Below, piece after piece: positions 63,931 to 64,000 of a stretch of 64,000 nucleotides of DNA. Both the position numbers and the translations under genes were made by a program. Positions within the stretch are counted from its first letter, which is position 1; each line of letters opens with the position of its first letter. Source of the stretch: Solenopsis invicta (taxonomy: Eukaryota > Arthropoda > Insecta > Hymenoptera > Formicidae); NCBI RefSeq assembly GCF_016802725.1, contig NC_052671.1, positions 14,279,231 through 14,343,230 of the forward strand, written 5' to 3'. Below the pieces are notes generated by a model that saw only the letters and a program-made list of their open reading frames with translations, was not told the origin of the DNA and made no database searches.

Positions 63931-64000
63931 TACGTGACTTAAAAATGTAACGCAGAGATGTCAACGCCGTTGCGTTATCGCGACGGTTTAAGCAACGCAA
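61906..64000. other. Window end, no recognised gene
   Basis: CpG-rich around 61960-63020, then mixed with AT-rich patches. No cut 5' exon or promoter could be identified. Confidence 0.45.
63899..63926 (+). repeat. (TC)n microsatellite
   Basis: Fourteen uninterrupted TC units near the window end. Confidence 0.95.

Noticed and set aside
1..64000. CRISPR arrays, operons, rRNA, complete tRNA genes, viral integrations
   Set aside because: None seen; the sequence is eukaryotic, and the two tRNA-like segments lack full cloverleaves.

Overview
The window is an insect genomic segment, probably hymenopteran and ant-like. That guess rests on the gene content, CpG-dense GC-rich blocks alternating with very AT-rich blocks, abundant GA/CT and GT microsatellites, and many short inverted-repeat transposon relics. 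The one gene that can be identified with confidence is the homeobox gene cut (ct, orthologue of vertebrate CUX1/CUX2), on the minus strand. Two adjacent coding exons are present: 12941-13259 (coiled coil) and 9790-11031 (Pro/Ser/Thr-rich region, a 20-residue polyglutamine run and the first CUT domain, CR1). Splice sites and phases agree. CUT repeats 2 and 3 and the homeodomain are not in the window, so the intron after CR1 is longer than 9.7 kb. No exon 5' of the coiled coil was found in the remaining 50.7 kb, so most of the window appears to be one giant upstream intron.

Layout: 1-9789 is the intron downstream of CR1. It holds foldback MITEs, a TTAA-flanked MITE broken by a later insertion, a long perfect RNA-type hairpin and, on the opposite strand at about 8748-9775, a candidate small nested gene that ends only 15 bp from the cut splice donor. 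11032-12940 is a 1.9 kb intron. 13260-64000 is intronic or upstream DNA: CpG-rich and purine/pyrimidine-skewed blocks, microsatellites, at least six families of short TIR elements, tRNA-like (SINE-like) relics and segmental duplications.

The two observations most worth following are both transcription-related. (1) At 31474/31475 on the cut strand, a near-ideal 3' splice site (CTAAC branch point, pyrimidine tract, ACAG) is joined with zero spacing to a perfect GTGAGT donor. This is the signature of a recursive-splicing ratchet point, as expected inside a giant intron of a developmental gene. (2) The antisense nested candidate gene has a coding-like two-exon structure (9277-9358 and 9462-9775), a possible 5' exon at 8748, and a faint resemblance to a small ciliary protein family.

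All homology statements come from family knowledge and reading by eye; no search was run.
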